Made by a program: the position numbers and the translations under genes. Below the pieces are notes generated by a model. The model saw only the letters and a program-made list of their open reading frames with translations. It was not told where the DNA came from and searched no databases. A stretch of 64,000 bases of DNA, taken from assembly GCA_902729315.2 (NCBI GenBank), contig LR746266.1, positions 1,121,001 through 1,185,000 of the forward strand, read 5' to 3'. Every line of letters starts with the position of its first letter. The stretch's first letter is position 1. Positions 49,176 through 61,820 of this stretch are shown in pieces. Source of the stretch: Spirodela intermedia (lineage: Eukaryota > Streptophyta > Magnoliopsida > Alismatales > Araceae).

Positions 49176-49469
49176 GCCGCCGAATTGCACGCAAGAGTAG
49201 CAAAGACAGGCGACTGACTGGTCGATGAGAGGCGCGCGTTGACGGGCGGTTTCAATCCTCACACAGAAACTGACGGCAGATCAAAGGATGGCGCACGGCC
49301 GGCGACCACCAGCGCCGCCGCCGACGCCGCTGCTGGCGCCTTCGCCATCCCCGCGATTCTGGAGAACCCCGTGGAAAACGGGGAGAATCAGCCCCCGATA
49401 CCGGCGTCCTCCCCCCCTCAACCCCGCCCACGGCAAGAAAAGGGGGGAGAATCACGGGGAGAATCAGAG

Positions 49470-49527
<58 letters not shown>

Positions 49528-50155
49528 CCGGTCTCTCTCCCTATCCAGCGACGGGAGTAGGGAAAGCAATCCCAAACCTCTGCTCCTCCCCCTTGTGCGA
49601 GAAGCCAGAGCCCGCCTGGAGGAGGACGATGAAGGCGAGAGTCAGCGTGGATTTTGCCGAGTCACCGAGTCGGGCCACGGTCCGCCCTCACGTGAGGACG
49701 CCGTGTCGCTCTCCCTCGCTTCTCTCTCTCTCTCTCTCTGTCTCTCTGTTTATCTCTTCCCCCCGTTCCCCAACAGACAGGACGACATCCCCCCCCACGC
49801 CCCCCGCCAAAACAAGAAAGATTCTGCGCCCGATATCTCCCGGATTTCCCCCAAAATCTCCCCCTCAATCGCGCGGCTGTTAAGCAAAATCCATTCCACG
49901 CGGCCCGCAGAGATCCGGCATTAAAATTAGCCAGAGATAGAGACGGGCCAAGCTGGCATGTCTGTGTTGCCCGCGTGGCGAGCGGGCCCCACATCCATGT
50001 CACAGAGATAGAAGCGTCGGGGGATTGAAGCTATTCAAAGTGAGGTTCCAAACAAGGGAGAGAGTGGGAAAATCATCTGGGAGAAATCAAAACTCAGAAT
50101 CCCGCGAAACAAACGCCGGAAAGGACAGCAAAAGCCCGCGACCGTCTGGGAGAAT
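49176..50155. other. Promoter side of the nucleotidyltransferase gene and 3' side of eS26
   Basis: Contains a (CT)27 tract at 49471-49524 (GA on the gene strand), a second CT-rich stretch near 49715-49750 and GC-rich sequence. Low-complexity frames are not credible genes. Confidence 0.6.
49471..49524. repeat. (CT)27 microsatellite
   Basis: Longest perfect dinucleotide run in the window, about 300 bp upstream of the nucleotidyltransferase ATG on the opposite strand. Confidence 0.97.
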
Positions 50156-51979
50156 TTACGGCTTCGCCGCAGTCGGAGGAGCGCCGGCCGGGCGCGGGCC
50201 ACCGGGCACCCCGGGCTTGGTGTCGTCCTGCCACCAGCGGGTCGAACCCATTAGCTTCCACATTGGGAAATTTTGAGAAAACAATGCTAAATAAAATGTG
50301 CAAAAACATAAGACGCCCTCTGTCGATACACAGGCTAAAGGGGTCTGGTCCGAGGCCAATTCAAAGGCAGTAAAACGAAGAACAGAGGTTACAACAGATA
50401 TGTGCATCGAACAGAGGAGGAAGATTTTTGCGTCCCAATGAAGAAAGTGCATTGAAACTGTGGCAATCACGAGTAAAGGTTTCATGACAGTGGCGAGATG
50501 GGGGTGGGTTTCGCATCAAGAATCACAAATGCCATGGAAACTTTGTCCGATAAGCATTTTAGTTTGCAAAAGATTTAGTAAGAACTACAGCCTAGATGCT
50601 TTGGACATAGGAATCTAGCAATCTACCTAGTAAAAGGCTCCGACATGAGCGCCAGAGCCTGGTTAATGACGACTAATGGAGCTAGAGGCGAATTCCTGCT
50701 TTCAGATCTGATGTAACTGATTCTAGCTGCCTTCGAAACGTCTCCTATGATCGATTACTAAATAGATCGATAAATGGCTAACAATGACATAGAACTTTGG
50801 GCAGAAACCTCAAGACCCGTAGAATAATTGGTTCACTAGCCTACCCAAAGGCGTGTATGACAGGCCCTCACATTAATTGATACTTCGACAGGAAAAAAAG
50901 GGACCCTGAAATTGGGGGAAAGAAGAATCTAAGGGTTTGGATGAAAGAACAGACTTCCAAGAACAGTCGTTTCAGAAAATTCGCATCAATGGTCCTCAGT
51001 TGACTCTCTATTTTAGGATCATGTAAGGAATATCAGTCTCCGTTTTCATGAGAAGTGATCGGTACAGGGTTTCGACATCATCAACTAGAGTTCTTGCAAG
51101 CCAAACTCATGAGAATTGTAAAAACGAACATTAAACGAAAAGAACAGTGCGTGGCATGAAGATTCATACCCTACGCCTGAAACGCTGTGGTGGCTCACGG
51201 TTCCTCCTGTTTGTCCGAGATCGCACCCGAACCACGTGAGAATGGATGGCACAAGAAATGCAATAATGCATCTTCGCGTAAAGCTTGGGAAGAGTATAAC
51301 CTAAAACACAAATCGATTACGCAATTAGAAAAGTCAAGGATCCGAAGCAGTCGACTAAGGACAGAAAGCAATCGAGAATTCTTACTCTCGTAAACGCAAG
51401 CTTCCTGGACGTCCCTCACGGCAGCCTGCTCGACAATGTTCCTAACAAGAAACCTCTTGACGGCCTTGTCCTTCGAAATAAAATAAAGGTAAACATAAAA
51501 ATAAGACACGCTACCACATTACAGCATTAACTTTTAGAATGATTCAACAAGCAAGATAAATAAAATAAAATCATCGAAGTTAGAGCAATCCACGAACCAA
51601 TGCATATGTAAGCAAACATTGCAAGGACGTATCTATTAGTCTATCCAAACAAAGACGAAAACAAGCGTCATCGACTAGATGCAAAAGAACGCATCGCCAT
51701 CATATGGCGGTAACAAAGTAAAGAAGCAGATATGACCCGCAAAGGAGGCCGTACCTTTGGGCAGCACTTCGCACAGTTGGAACAGCGAATAAACTTAACA
51801 TGACCGCGGCCATGCTTATTGCGTCCCCCGTTCCTGCGCTTGAAGGTCTGCAGAAAGCATCACAACAAATCCACTGGCATTAGACGGGTCGGAATAAGGT
51901 TGCAGGCAACGTTATGAGCGACTTCATGAAAGAAGAACACGAAGAAAATCATCCAATAGGCGATTCGTTCGCTCACCAT
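50156..51979 (-). CDS. RPS26: Small ribosomal subunit protein eS26 (RPS26), five coding exons
   Basis: Minus-strand coding exons 51979-51977, 51847-51755, 51470-51386, 51300-51170, 50227-50156 give 127 aa. The sequence reads [20 protein letters not shown], then [52 protein letters not shown] and a Pro/Ala-rich tail. Zinc-binding cysteines 23, 26, 74 and 77 are all present. eS26 sits at the mRNA exit site of the 40S subunit. The first coding exon is only the start codon ATG, cut by an intron straight after it. A telo-box lies in the leader. The gene is divergent from the PPR gene, 181 bp apart. Confidence 0.96.
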
Positions 51980-52032
51980 TGCAGCTCAGAGCGGCTTCGA
52001 CGCCGCCGCCTCTCTTGCACAGAGTCGTCGAC

Positions 52033-52040
52033 TAGGGTTT
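52033..52040 (-). promoter_or_regulatory. Telo-box (AAACCCTA) in the eS26 leader/promoter
   Basis: AAACCCTA on the eS26 strand, 54 bp upstream of its ATG. Telo-boxes close to the start are typical of plant ribosomal protein genes and raise their expression in dividing cells. Its position inside the divergent interval means it could also affect the PPR gene. Confidence 0.7.
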
Positions 52041-52160
52041 CAGGATGGGAGTACTGCGGCGAAGGGAGGCGGGTACTGGTCATGCGAGTATTTATACCCA
52101 AAACATGATAACGGAATCGAGACGAACCGGAATAGACCGGAATGGACCGGTTCATATATA

Positions 52161-53831
52161 ATGTACCGATTCGGATCAAAACCTACAGGCTTCCTTCCTT
52201 CCTCCATGCTCTCGAACCCGAAGCAGATTGTCCTCTTCCTCCAGAAGGTCTCCAGTCTGAGAGAGCTGAAGCAAGCCCACGCTCTGATCACGAAATCTGG
52301 TCTCATCTCCCACACCTTCCTCCTCAACAAGGTCGTCATTCTCGCCGCTCTTCCCAAATGGGGCAGCCTCGAGTACGCCAGCTCGGTTTTCGGGACCTGG
52401 GAGGCGCGGAATCCCATTCTTTGCAACACCATGATCAGAGCTTATTCCCGGAGCTTGTTCCCGGTGGAGGCCATCCACATCTACAACGAGATGTGCCTGA
52501 GGAGCGTGAGGTTGGACCGGCTTACCTACCCCTTCGTGCTCAAAGCTCTGGGTAGAGTTTGTGCAGTGGGGGAATCCGAGGAGCATGAGCTTGATCTGGT
52601 GAGGAAGGGGGCGGAGGTTCACGGAAGGATTTCGCGATCTGGTTTGAGTCGTGATGTCTTCGTCGAGAATTCATTGATTGTCATGTACTCCCAACTCGGG
52701 AGGCTCGCCGATGCCCGTCGAGTGTTCGATCAGATGGGCGATAGGACCGTCGCTTCCTGGAACGCGATGATCGCCGCGCACTACCGGCGGAGCGATTTCG
52801 ATTCTGCGGACTCACTGCTCCAGATGATGCCGGAGAAGAACGTGGTCTCCTGGAACACGGTCATCGCGAGGTGCGTCAGATCGGGAGATATCGGAGCAGC
52901 GAGGAAGGTCTTCGAGGGAATGTCGGAAAGAGATGCCGCCTCCTGGAACTCCATCATCGCCGGATACATCCAGGTTAGGGACTACCACAGTGCGCTACAA
53001 CTGTTCAACAAGATGCAAATCCAGAGGGTGGAGCCGACGGAGACGACGGTCGTCTCTCTCCTCCACGCCTGCACAGAGACAGGAGCTCTAGAGATCGGCA
53101 GACAACTTCACAGACTCCTTCTACACGAGGGGTTCAAGGCGGAGGGCGTCATCGGCAACGCTCTTCTCGACATGTATGCCAAGTGTGGGAACCTGTGGCT
53201 CGCTAGGAAAGTGTTCGACGAAATGCTGATGAAGCATGTGACCCACTGGAACTCGATGATTATGGCGTTGGCTGTGCACGGCTGCTCTGAGGAGGCTCTA
53301 AGGCTCTTCTCCTCCATGGAGGAGGCATCGTCAGAGACGGCCAAGCCCAACCGGGTCACCTTCCTCGGCGCGCTGCTGGCGTGCAGCCACCAGGGGCTTG
53401 TTGAAGAAGGGCGACGCATCTTCAATGCCATGGTTCAGCGGCACGCCATCGAACCCGACATAAAACACTACGGCTGCATGGTGGATCTGCTCAGCAGGGG
53501 AGGATTTCTTCAGGAAGCCAACTGGTTCATCAGGGCGACGCCATTCAGGGCAAATCCTGTTCTCTGGAGGACCCTCCTGGCTGCTTGCTGCCGCCATGGC
53601 AACGTGGAATTCGCAGAGGAGGCCTTCAGAGAGCTCTGTCAGATTGAAGCCCCTGGAGATGGGGACCTGGTTCTGCTGTCCAATGTCTATGCCGAAGCTC
53701 GGAGATGGAGGGACGGGGAGGTGATCAGATGGGGCGTTTCGAAGCAACCAGGTTTCAGCCAGATAGAACTGGATGAAGAAGGGCAGGCGAGTCCTCCTCC
53801 TCCACCATCATGGTCTGCCCTTCTTTCTTAG
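52161..53831 (+). CDS. PLS-class pentatricopeptide repeat protein, intronless, E-type
   Basis: 556 aa. It begins with a possible organelle-targeting stretch, then SLRELKQAHALITKSGL, a usual PLS-PPR opening. Repeats follow through the protein: DVFVENSLIVMYSQLGRLADARRVFDQM, two adjacent S/P-type repeats (ASWNAMIAAHYRRS, VSWNTVIARCVRSG, ASWNSIIAGYIQ), HLLL-type 'DMYAKCGN', and VTFLGALLACSHQGLVEEG. The C-terminus holds an E-like motif (PVLWRTLLAACCRHGNVEFAE) ending in GFSQIELDEE, without a DYW deaminase domain. Such proteins bind organelle RNA and guide C-to-U editing with partners, or aid splicing. Two in-frame starts are possible (52161 and 52206). The target RNA cannot be told from this. Confidence 0.94.
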   Translation: MYRFGSKPTGFLPSSMLSNPKQIVLFLQKVSSLRELKQAHALITKSGLISHTFLLNKVVILAALPKWGSLEYASSVFGTWEARNPILCNTMIRAYSRSLFPVEAIHIYNEMCLRSVRLDRLTYPFVLKALGRVCAVGESEEHELDLVRKGAEVHGRISRSGLSRDVFVENSLIVMYSQLGRLADARRVFDQMGDRTVASWNAMIAAHYRRSDFDSADSLLQMMPEKNVVSWNTVIARCVRSGDIGAARKVFEGMSERDAASWNSIIAGYIQVRDYHSALQLFNKMQIQRVEPTETTVVSLLHACTETGALEIGRQLHRLLLHEGFKAEGVIGNALLDMYAKCGNLWLARKVFDEMLMKHVTHWNSMIMALAVHGCSEEALRLFSSMEEASSETAKPNRVTFLGALLACSHQGLVEEGRRIFNAMVQRHAIEPDIKHYGCMVDLLSRGGFLQEANWFIRATPFRANPVLWRTLLAACCRHGNVEFAEEAFRELCQIEAPGDGDLVLLSNVYAEARRWRDGEVIRWGVSKQPGFSQIELDEEGQASPPPPPSWSALLS

Positions 53832-55480
53832 AGAATCAGAGGGATCATCCCCCTCCCCGTCCAAGTTTTTCTACTCCCGTGAGAAAACTAGACCTTCTTC
53901 CTCGGAATCTCTAGGGCCGGCGGATGGTGAATGTACTGAAGTTGTCCAGCTCAGCTGGGGCCATCAAAGTGAGAACCTTGACTTGGAGGGTTCATGGAAG
54001 CCAGCTTTTTTGTGGCGTCGGATGATGATGATGGAAGTCGGGATGTTGACTTTTTGGGCAAGTATTGCAGATGTTATCAAGTTGTCAAAATCCTGAAAGT
54101 CAGTGTCAAGCCCCTCAAGAAAATGTCAAAATGTTTGACAATTGACGTCAAACCCCTGATAAATAATATTGAAACCCTAACAACTAAAAGCAAATGTCAA
54201 AAAAGTACTAAAAGTAGTATATCAAAACCCAAAAATCCGGCCTCAACCGTAGATATATAAACCTTAAACATAAACAATGAGCATCAAATTTTAGCAGCTA
54301 ATGTCAAATCCTCACTATTCACGTACAATCCATCAATAAATAATGTTCTAATATTGACAACATGGTGTACAAAGTGTCAAGATAAGATTAATGTCACATT
54401 CAAAACATGCACTTTCACAGGAAAATTGGTCAATAAGGTATTATTCGATTCTAGTTTCTATCTCAATTTCAATGTATTACTTTGGCCTTTTAAAGAGATA
54501 GCACCATGACTTGGCTCAGCCCATTGACAAGTATACTTTAAAACCAAAAAGCCATACATTATTAGACATTTATTATTTTGCATTTGAGTTTGTCGTCCCT
54601 ATATTTTCATTATGGCCACTCATGACTTTAATTAGAAAGAAACTCAATTTAATCAATTAATCAAATCTATTTGTCATAGCACCATATAATAATACTAAAC
54701 TAAATGTAACAATCTTGGTTTAATGGAGAAATGTGCTAGGAGTGAATTGTCTTTGTAAAAAACTTTGTTGTTAAAAAATAATTGTAGTAATAAATTGAGT
54801 ATACAATAACACAATTTTTTTATAAGGATTTAATGCTACCGTGAACTATACTTTGTTATAATACCCACTAAGTCAAAGATTTCCATTAGTTCACTTTCTT
54901 ATCATTTTCTTAGTTGGCTTTGTCACGCCCTTTCTCCACCGAGTGAGGTTATTCCATCAGAATCTTGATATGTACAACAAATGGTTGAGGGCATGTGGGC
55001 ATGCATATGTTTGTTGAAGGTCACGCATCAAAACCTTGGTGTGCAACTAAGGTTGCATAGGTGTGCAGCAAGCAGACCAACACGACATGCATGGTGCTGG
55101 CACTAAGTGCTAAGTAGTACATGAGCAAGAAAGAGACACATGGACACATGCATGCATAGTTGGACAGCTCTCTTAGTGCAAGGCAAGGTTCACAAAGGCA
55201 TTCAGAGAACCTCTCTAACCATTGAAACTATATGATATGGTATTAGCATAGTGACAACATGGCAGCAACATGGTACATGAGCAGGCAAGATGCATACTGA
55301 TATTCAGTGAATCTTGTAGGTTGTGGCAGGACATGGTCCAATGTGGGTCTTCTATGCATGTCACATGTGTGCGTGCATGATTATCAAGAGCATGACACGT
55401 TGTACATAGAAATTGGGCTACAAGGTTAATGGCTAACTCGATTAACTTTATTATCACAACCTTTCAAAATGAATGAATAT
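53832..55480. other. 3' flank of the PPR gene passing into AT-rich repeat DNA
   Basis: The first 250 bases are probably PPR 3' untranslated sequence. From about 54080 the DNA becomes AT-rich with no usable frame. The region 54950-55420 has several gcatgcat and acacgtt words of the kind seen in decayed transposon ends, but no element could be delimited. Confidence 0.5.
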
Positions 55481-57450
55481 TTATAGGGATCCACATTATT
55501 TAAACATTTCATTAGGTGATATAAGCATTTATTTCAAAAAGAAAAAGTCATTTGAGGATCTGATAGGGGTAACCCTCCTCTATAAATAGAAGGGGCCATG
55601 TACATGATGGGCAAATAGGTCTCAATGTGAGTGAGTAATAACTTCCAATATTGTACTCAACATGATTCTTAATGAAAATTAGGTATATCTCATTGATGAA
55701 AACTTATATTATATCTACTAACAAAAAAAATGTTTTTGAATGCACAACCAACACCTAATGGAACTAAAGCCTCAAATATAAACTTGCTTCAACCCTATGG
55801 CAATTAATATCATAGCCTCAAAGGTACAAAATGGTTGGCCGATGGAAAAAATTTAGCCAATGATTTTTCTAATCAGCAGAGCATATGGCCTCTATGGCTA
55901 TTATACTTGAGAGTGTAGAATCCAAGCTCTAGACATTCGATTCATGTTTGGAGGACATCCAAAAGGTAATAAAGAATACCATTGCATCTCTCAAAAAAGT
56001 TGTAAGAAGTTGTATATGGCTTCGTCGTAGACATGGTGCTATTGAAGTGGTTCATGGTCAGTGTGCTACAAGAGAAAAACATGCATTGGAAGACAATCTA
56101 AGGTGTTTGTAGAAACATGCAATAAGAGTTGAAAAACATCATGTTAAATTTAAAATAATATTTCAAACCTCACTCTTGATGGGGAAAAAGTCGTCTTGAC
56201 AAGTACATATCTCACTAGTGACACTAAACTTTAGTCAAGACAAGAATGAAGGATGCATCGTAATACTCTATGGACTCTTGAAAAAAGTTTGTCTAAGAAT
56301 CAAAAGATCAATTTCTTCCTACCAACTATGTATAGGTAGTGTGAGAATTTCTTAAACGATAAAAACTCATTGATATGATACAAAAAATGTAGTAATATGT
56401 TCTCATATCTCTTGTTGAACATAACAGGTGTATCAGAAGATAACAAGTTATTCAACTTAATGGATATACTTTAGTCATGAGTGCAAATTAAGATGAGACA
56501 TTATAGGGTTAAGAACATGAAGATAGCTATGGCAATGGACAAGTATCTCGTTAATCATAATGGTTTTGACACCTTATTGACATGCAAATGTGTGAACTAT
56601 TAGAGGGATTTTAAGTTATTAACTAATGGTAGTAACAATCATGACATAAGGATACGCAACAACTAATAAAGGTAGAAGCTTTGTGAAAGGTTAAAAAACC
56701 CAAGTCTTCTATGGAGACATTGAACAATTGGAAGAATAAATATTTTATGTACTTAGGTCCACACATGTCAAAAGATTACATAAGATAAGGTGTAGTTAAT
56801 GCGATGACAATGTAATAACTAGTAACGAATAAATTACTTACTTTGAACCCTCTTCAATTACTATACATATTGCAGTAGTATGTTGAGATCAGGAAAATCA
56901 GTAGGCTAATGTGATTTATGTGAAGTTCAATATCAATAGTCAGCCAATTTTTACAATGGTCGACAGTAAGGTCACCCACAACTTCTTATTAAAGAAGAAG
57001 ATGATACAAATAAACTTTATAATATATACACATTGATATTATGTATTGTTCTCAATAAAGGTTAAAGTATGAAGACGTTGTGGATTTTCTAACATTATTG
57101 ATTGACGATTTTGACACCATATTGGTATGAATTTTTTAGTATGTTCACATACATGGTTGTTTCCCAATTACACAATCTGATTCATGTTAGAAAAGTCTTT
57201 GTTTCAAATCAAAACTTTAAAATGCTCATATTTGCTGCAAAATGTCGTCACAATTATAGTTCTAAGATGAATTGAAGAAGAGTGAGAAAATATTTATTAT
57301 AACCCTTAGAAGTAAGATAATTAGTTATCATTGAAGTGTGGACAACCAAGTTGGTGGTGCTGGCTCAAAAGAGAGTTGACATATATGTAGCGTGCATGAC
57401 ACAACAACTTTAGAAAAATAGTGGGTGCATCTACAATAATGTCCTCAACA
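55480..57450 (+). mobile_element. Decayed Ty3/gypsy-like retroelement remnant
   Basis: A promoter-like stretch with TATAAATA near 55580 is followed by gag-like reading with stops (SKL-stop-TFDSCLEDIQ near 55921-55965). About 1 kb later come pieces resembling a retroviral-type aspartic protease: a FTMVDSKVTHNF block near 56950-56990, where the family has D-T/S-G-A-THNF, and an IDDFDTILV block near 57100. The reading frame is interrupted and the active-site DSG is altered, so the element is dead. Boundaries and LTRs are not clear. Confidence 0.5.
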
Positions 57451-57894
57451 TATATCTTGAAGGAAGGTCAATTATGAGAATAATTCGTAAAGTATAATTA
57501 TCGTTCAAAGTATTAAACATTATAGTAAATAATATATTATTTTCATGACTATTAAACTTTAGTTACTCATTCTAAGTACATATAAATGCATCCAACTTAG
57601 TGATCAATAATGTGTTAATTTAAGAAAGACATCTGATAGCTTTCAAGAGTCAAAAGTTATGTGATATCAAGTAGTAATACTCCACACATAAGAATGAGAT
57701 GGAAAAGGTCATCTACTACTTTGAGTATAAAGTCATTATCTTATATGAAAATTTAAGACATATACAAATAATATTACTATGACTTTTTTCAAGTCATAGA
57801 AAAAGTTGACTCTAAAATTGGCATGTTAAGAAGATTTTTTGATTTAAGCATAACCTTGTTCTTAAGTACAAGGTGAAATGACAACATGATAGTC

Positions 57895-59149
57895 TGTGGG
57901 GCAAGGAGTGGTCATACACGCGAGAGAAGTGACTTTGCTCGTAAAGCTAACATTACTATATATTCGCCCGAAAAATCTGCGTACAACCGATGTGGGACTA
58001 AACCCCCGTCACGGGCGACCGACGCGGGTTCGAATCCTTCCAGAGTCAAAATTCATATATTTTTATTTGATTATTGCGACTTTTCTGCAGATCGCCGGTG
58101 AAGGATTAAGCAACGAGAATCGCTGGATCATCGACGAAAATCTCGTCAACGCGATTCGCAGAGCATTGCTACTAAAATTGTTGAACGATTCGCAATAAAA
58201 GGATCGCGAATCCATCGAGTAAAGCATCTCCGATTGATCGACGAACAAGCCGTCGTCGGGAAGAGGACGATCCGCCGGGAGACCAGTCGCCATCTCTTGA
58301 GAGCATACCAGATGCGATGAAGAGCCTCCTCTTGCTGCGCGGACCTGAGGATGAAGCTCCCTGACACGCGCCCCACCTCCATCCAACTCCTCTCCGTCGG
58401 GTGACAGCCGCTGGAGAGCTGCAAAGTCGCCGTTTTTCCGCTCCGCCAGGTGACAGCCGCCGGAGACGATTCGACGACCCACTTCATTGATCTCTAGACT
58501 TCGCGAGAAGATCTAGAGATGGCCCACGTCGTCTTTGTCCAAGGAGAGCCTTCGAGGCCATGGACACTGCACGATGACCCTCTCGAATGCTCAGGATTCC
58601 GGTGCATCGCCGACGCATCGCCGTCGCGATGCCGGAACTTTGTTTTCCTGCTTTCAATTTAATTTATGCTTCATTTAGTGATCCTTTGTGTGATTTTAAT
58701 TTACCAAACTATACTTTGTTAAATTACGATTCTTCCGGCTTTTATAGATCTTAATTTGATTAATTAAGTCGTCTGTAATCGCTTACGTAAGAATCACCGG
58801 GCGGAACTCTGTTTCCGCCTGATTCGCGTTCGCCGGGCACTAACATCATCCTGACGCCCGCACCCTTATTTCCATTTTTTTCGTGAATTTTAAATATATT
58901 TCCTTTTTATTTCCTAGTATAAAATTCGTAAGAAAATCGTATTCATTGAGAAAAATTCTGAATAATTACCAGATATTATATTACATCCCTGTGATTGATC
59001 TGGAAAATTACCGCTATTTTTGGAATTTTTATTGAATTATAATTGATATATTTATTTTGAAATACTTCTAAATATCCGAAAATTCATATTTTCTAGTTTT
59101 ATAAATTTTATATTTACGTGATTTAATATACAACGATTGAGTCACGTCA
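57895..59149. repeat. ~1.26-kb repeat, copy 1 (CpG-rich, little decayed)
   Basis: Starts TGTGGGGCAAG and ends GTCACGTCA. It matches 61821-63198 along its length, apart from an insertion in copy 2. It contains a perfect Pol III B-box (GGTTCGAATCC, 58027-58037) and a GC-rich part to about 58650, then AT-rich. The TG...CA ends suggest a long terminal repeat. Frames inside (58063-58487, minus) show no known domain. CpG sites are mostly kept. Confidence 0.8.
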
Positions 59150-60059
59150 CTTACCTCTTGCATGATGGATAAAGGAGCTAAACATGACAATAGTGATGTT
59201 CATGGTGACAACAGTGGTAGCAACATGTACAATAGCAGTAGTAGTGAAGGATGTGAATTTCCTTCTTGTGTGACAAGTAGAGGAGATACTAAGCATGGTA
59301 GTAGCAAATGCCCATAATGATGGCAATGGTGACGATTGTAATTTCTCCTCTCTTATTTGGTGACAGTTGTACAATCAGATGAAGGAACTTAGACATTTTG
59401 ATTCAAATTATTTTTTTGTATAATCTCATGCATTTACTTTTTTCTACAAACCTTGCTATTACTAAGGAACTTTAATGACTACTATGATGATTTCAACATT
59501 TCTTAAACTTTAATTTATTATTTATGCTTGTTCTCATAATTGATATAGTTTAGAGTCTTCTTTTAAGTAAAATTCAGCTCTCTACTAGCTACCTAGTTTC
59601 TGGCAAAAGTGTTTTCACCTCTATGAGTTGTAAAGGAGTGGTCTTCTACTACATTTTTGTTGTCTGTAGTTAATTTTTACCTAAATTTTTCTCTAGTGAT
59701 ATAACATTTATGTCTATAATTGAAGAACTTGATCGCTCTTTGTAGTTGATGCATGAAACACATTGAACCTTAGGCAAAAAAAAGGATTTTAGGATAACTA
59801 TGGTGGTGCAAGAGTCACCTCTTACATTAGCATTTAGATCTACAACTTGATAAATAGACTTTTAAACTCGAATTCTCTCTTATTTTTCATCTTTTCTTTT
59901 TAAGTCAAGGGTTGTTAAAAAAATTATTTGAGTTTTATAGAATAACATACTTTCCTTATGAATCAACTCAAATCTACTATATATTTTAAATAAAATATAA
60001 GTAATATTATTTTAAGGATTTTATTTTTAAAATATTAAAATTAACTATCTCTAAAAACA
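59150..60059. other. AT-rich spacer between repeat copy 1 and the tandem array
   Basis: No gene, and no primer-binding-site-like match to a tRNA 3' end directly after 59149. A short region near 59160-59350 is rich in atggtgacaa-type triplets. Confidence 0.4.
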
Positions 60060-61150
60060 ATGATAAGACACACATCAAGCAACATCTCTCGTTTGATCAT
60101 TGCCTTTGCATAAGACATCTTGCCATATTTCTAGGCTTCTTCAAACATTTGACATTTCTTTCATTCTACCACAAAAATTACATGCTTAAGTAGCCTTTTA
60201 ATGTCACTGGATTATATTTGTGGTGATTCAACTTTAAATACTTATAAACTATGTGTCATGTTTGATCATTGACTTTATGTAAATATTTTATTATATTCTT
60301 GATCATTTATTAACCTTTTATCTAATGTCAATAAACTCCGTCAAACCTTCAACTTTTTTTATTTGTGCTACAAAAATGACTTGCTCATGTGACCTTTTAA
60401 TGTCCATGTACTGCATTGTGGGGATTTAACTTTAGATAGGAGACATGTCCCATTTGATAATTGACTTTTCATGACATCTTATTTTGTTAATATCTATTTG
60501 TTGACCTTCCATTTAATGATGATATGCTCCTTCCAGTTAATATCTTATTTTGTTAATATTTTTTCATGTCACAAAAAATGACATGTTAAAGTAACTATTT
60601 AATTTACCCACATTGTATTTGTGGTGTTTCAATTTTAAATAATTAGACATGATTTATCATGTTTGATCATTAGCTTTGCACATGACATCTTACTTTGTTC
60701 TCAACAATTTGTTGACCATCTATTTACTGTCGACATGCTTCTTCAAACCTTTGACATTTTTTTGTTTGTGTCATAAAAATGACATGCTTGAGTGGACTTT
60801 CAATGTCCACACATTGAATTTGTGGGGACTAAACTTTAGACGATTTTCATAACATCATACCATGTTCTTAGCCATTTTTTGACCCTTTATCCAATGTTAA
60901 TGGGTTCTTTCAAATCTTTGACATATTTTTGTTCATACCACAAAAATGACATTCTCAAATGGCCTTTTAATGTTCACGAATTTCATTTGTATGGATTTAA
61001 CTTTAGATACTTATGGGAGATGTGTCTCATTTGATCATTAATTGTCCCATTTGTTTGATGTATTGCATTTATATCTTACTATGTTCCTGATCATTTATTG
61101 ATCCTCTATTCATTTAGTCACAAACTCATTTAGACATTTGATGCATAAAC
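60060..61150. repeat. Degenerate ~200-bp tandem repeat, about five units
   Basis: A block of form (c/t)acaaaaatgac recurs at 60171, 60371, 60571, 60772 and 60941, that is at spacings of about 200, 200, 200 and 170. Each is accompanied by ccttttaatgt(c/t)ca, gggga(t/c)t(a/t)aactttaga, and catttgatcatt words in fixed order. Units are diverged. No coding potential. Confidence 0.85.
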
Positions 61151-61820
61151 ACTAGTAATGTAACATGGGGTCATCACAAGTATATGATGATTGCACACTA
61201 TCCATGTAGTTATATTTGAGTGTTGTGAACCACCAACACAATTCTTGTCATGTTCATCCCCAATAAACTAGTGTGCTCACTCCTTTTGGTATGTACCACC
61301 TAGTCAAAATGTGACAATTTTATAAACCTTAATGATATGACATTAACTCTCCTCTTCTACTAATAGGCGAGAGGTGGTTAGTTGCAACCTCGATGTGTGT
61401 GTCACAAGGGTTTAATGAGTGTGGGGATATCTCACTTCTCAGGGCATCACATGTGGGTTTTAAGTCTTTATTATCATGAGTTAATAATTAGTAAATAATA
61501 TAGTTTTAGCCTTAACTCATGATAAACAAACTTATATTTATGTTAAAGTGTGAAAAGTGGTTTTCAATTGATTAATATACTTTTTTAGCTAATTATGTAA
61601 TTTTCTATGAATTTATATGATTTTTATAATCTTATTTTTAAGATAAAAAAAGAAATTTAAATAAAAATATAGCAAAAAAGAAGGGACCCACTAGTCAGCT
61701 GGGCCCGCAAGCAAGTTAGAAGTACAATCAGGGGGAGCCACGAGTAAGGGCTCAAGCAACTAGGACTGATGGGGGCATGTGTGTGTCACTCTCCTTTCAC
61801 ATCGTCAGTGGCCAGCCGAC

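Noticed and set aside
58027-58037. tRNA gene at the GGTTCGAATCC box
   Set aside because: There is no matching A-box, acceptor stem or anticodon arm around it, and the T-stem pairs poorly.
58063-58487. Minus-strand frames of 113 and 139 codons in repeat copy 1
   Set aside because: They lie wholly in a repeat, are broken in copy 2, and show no transposon domain.
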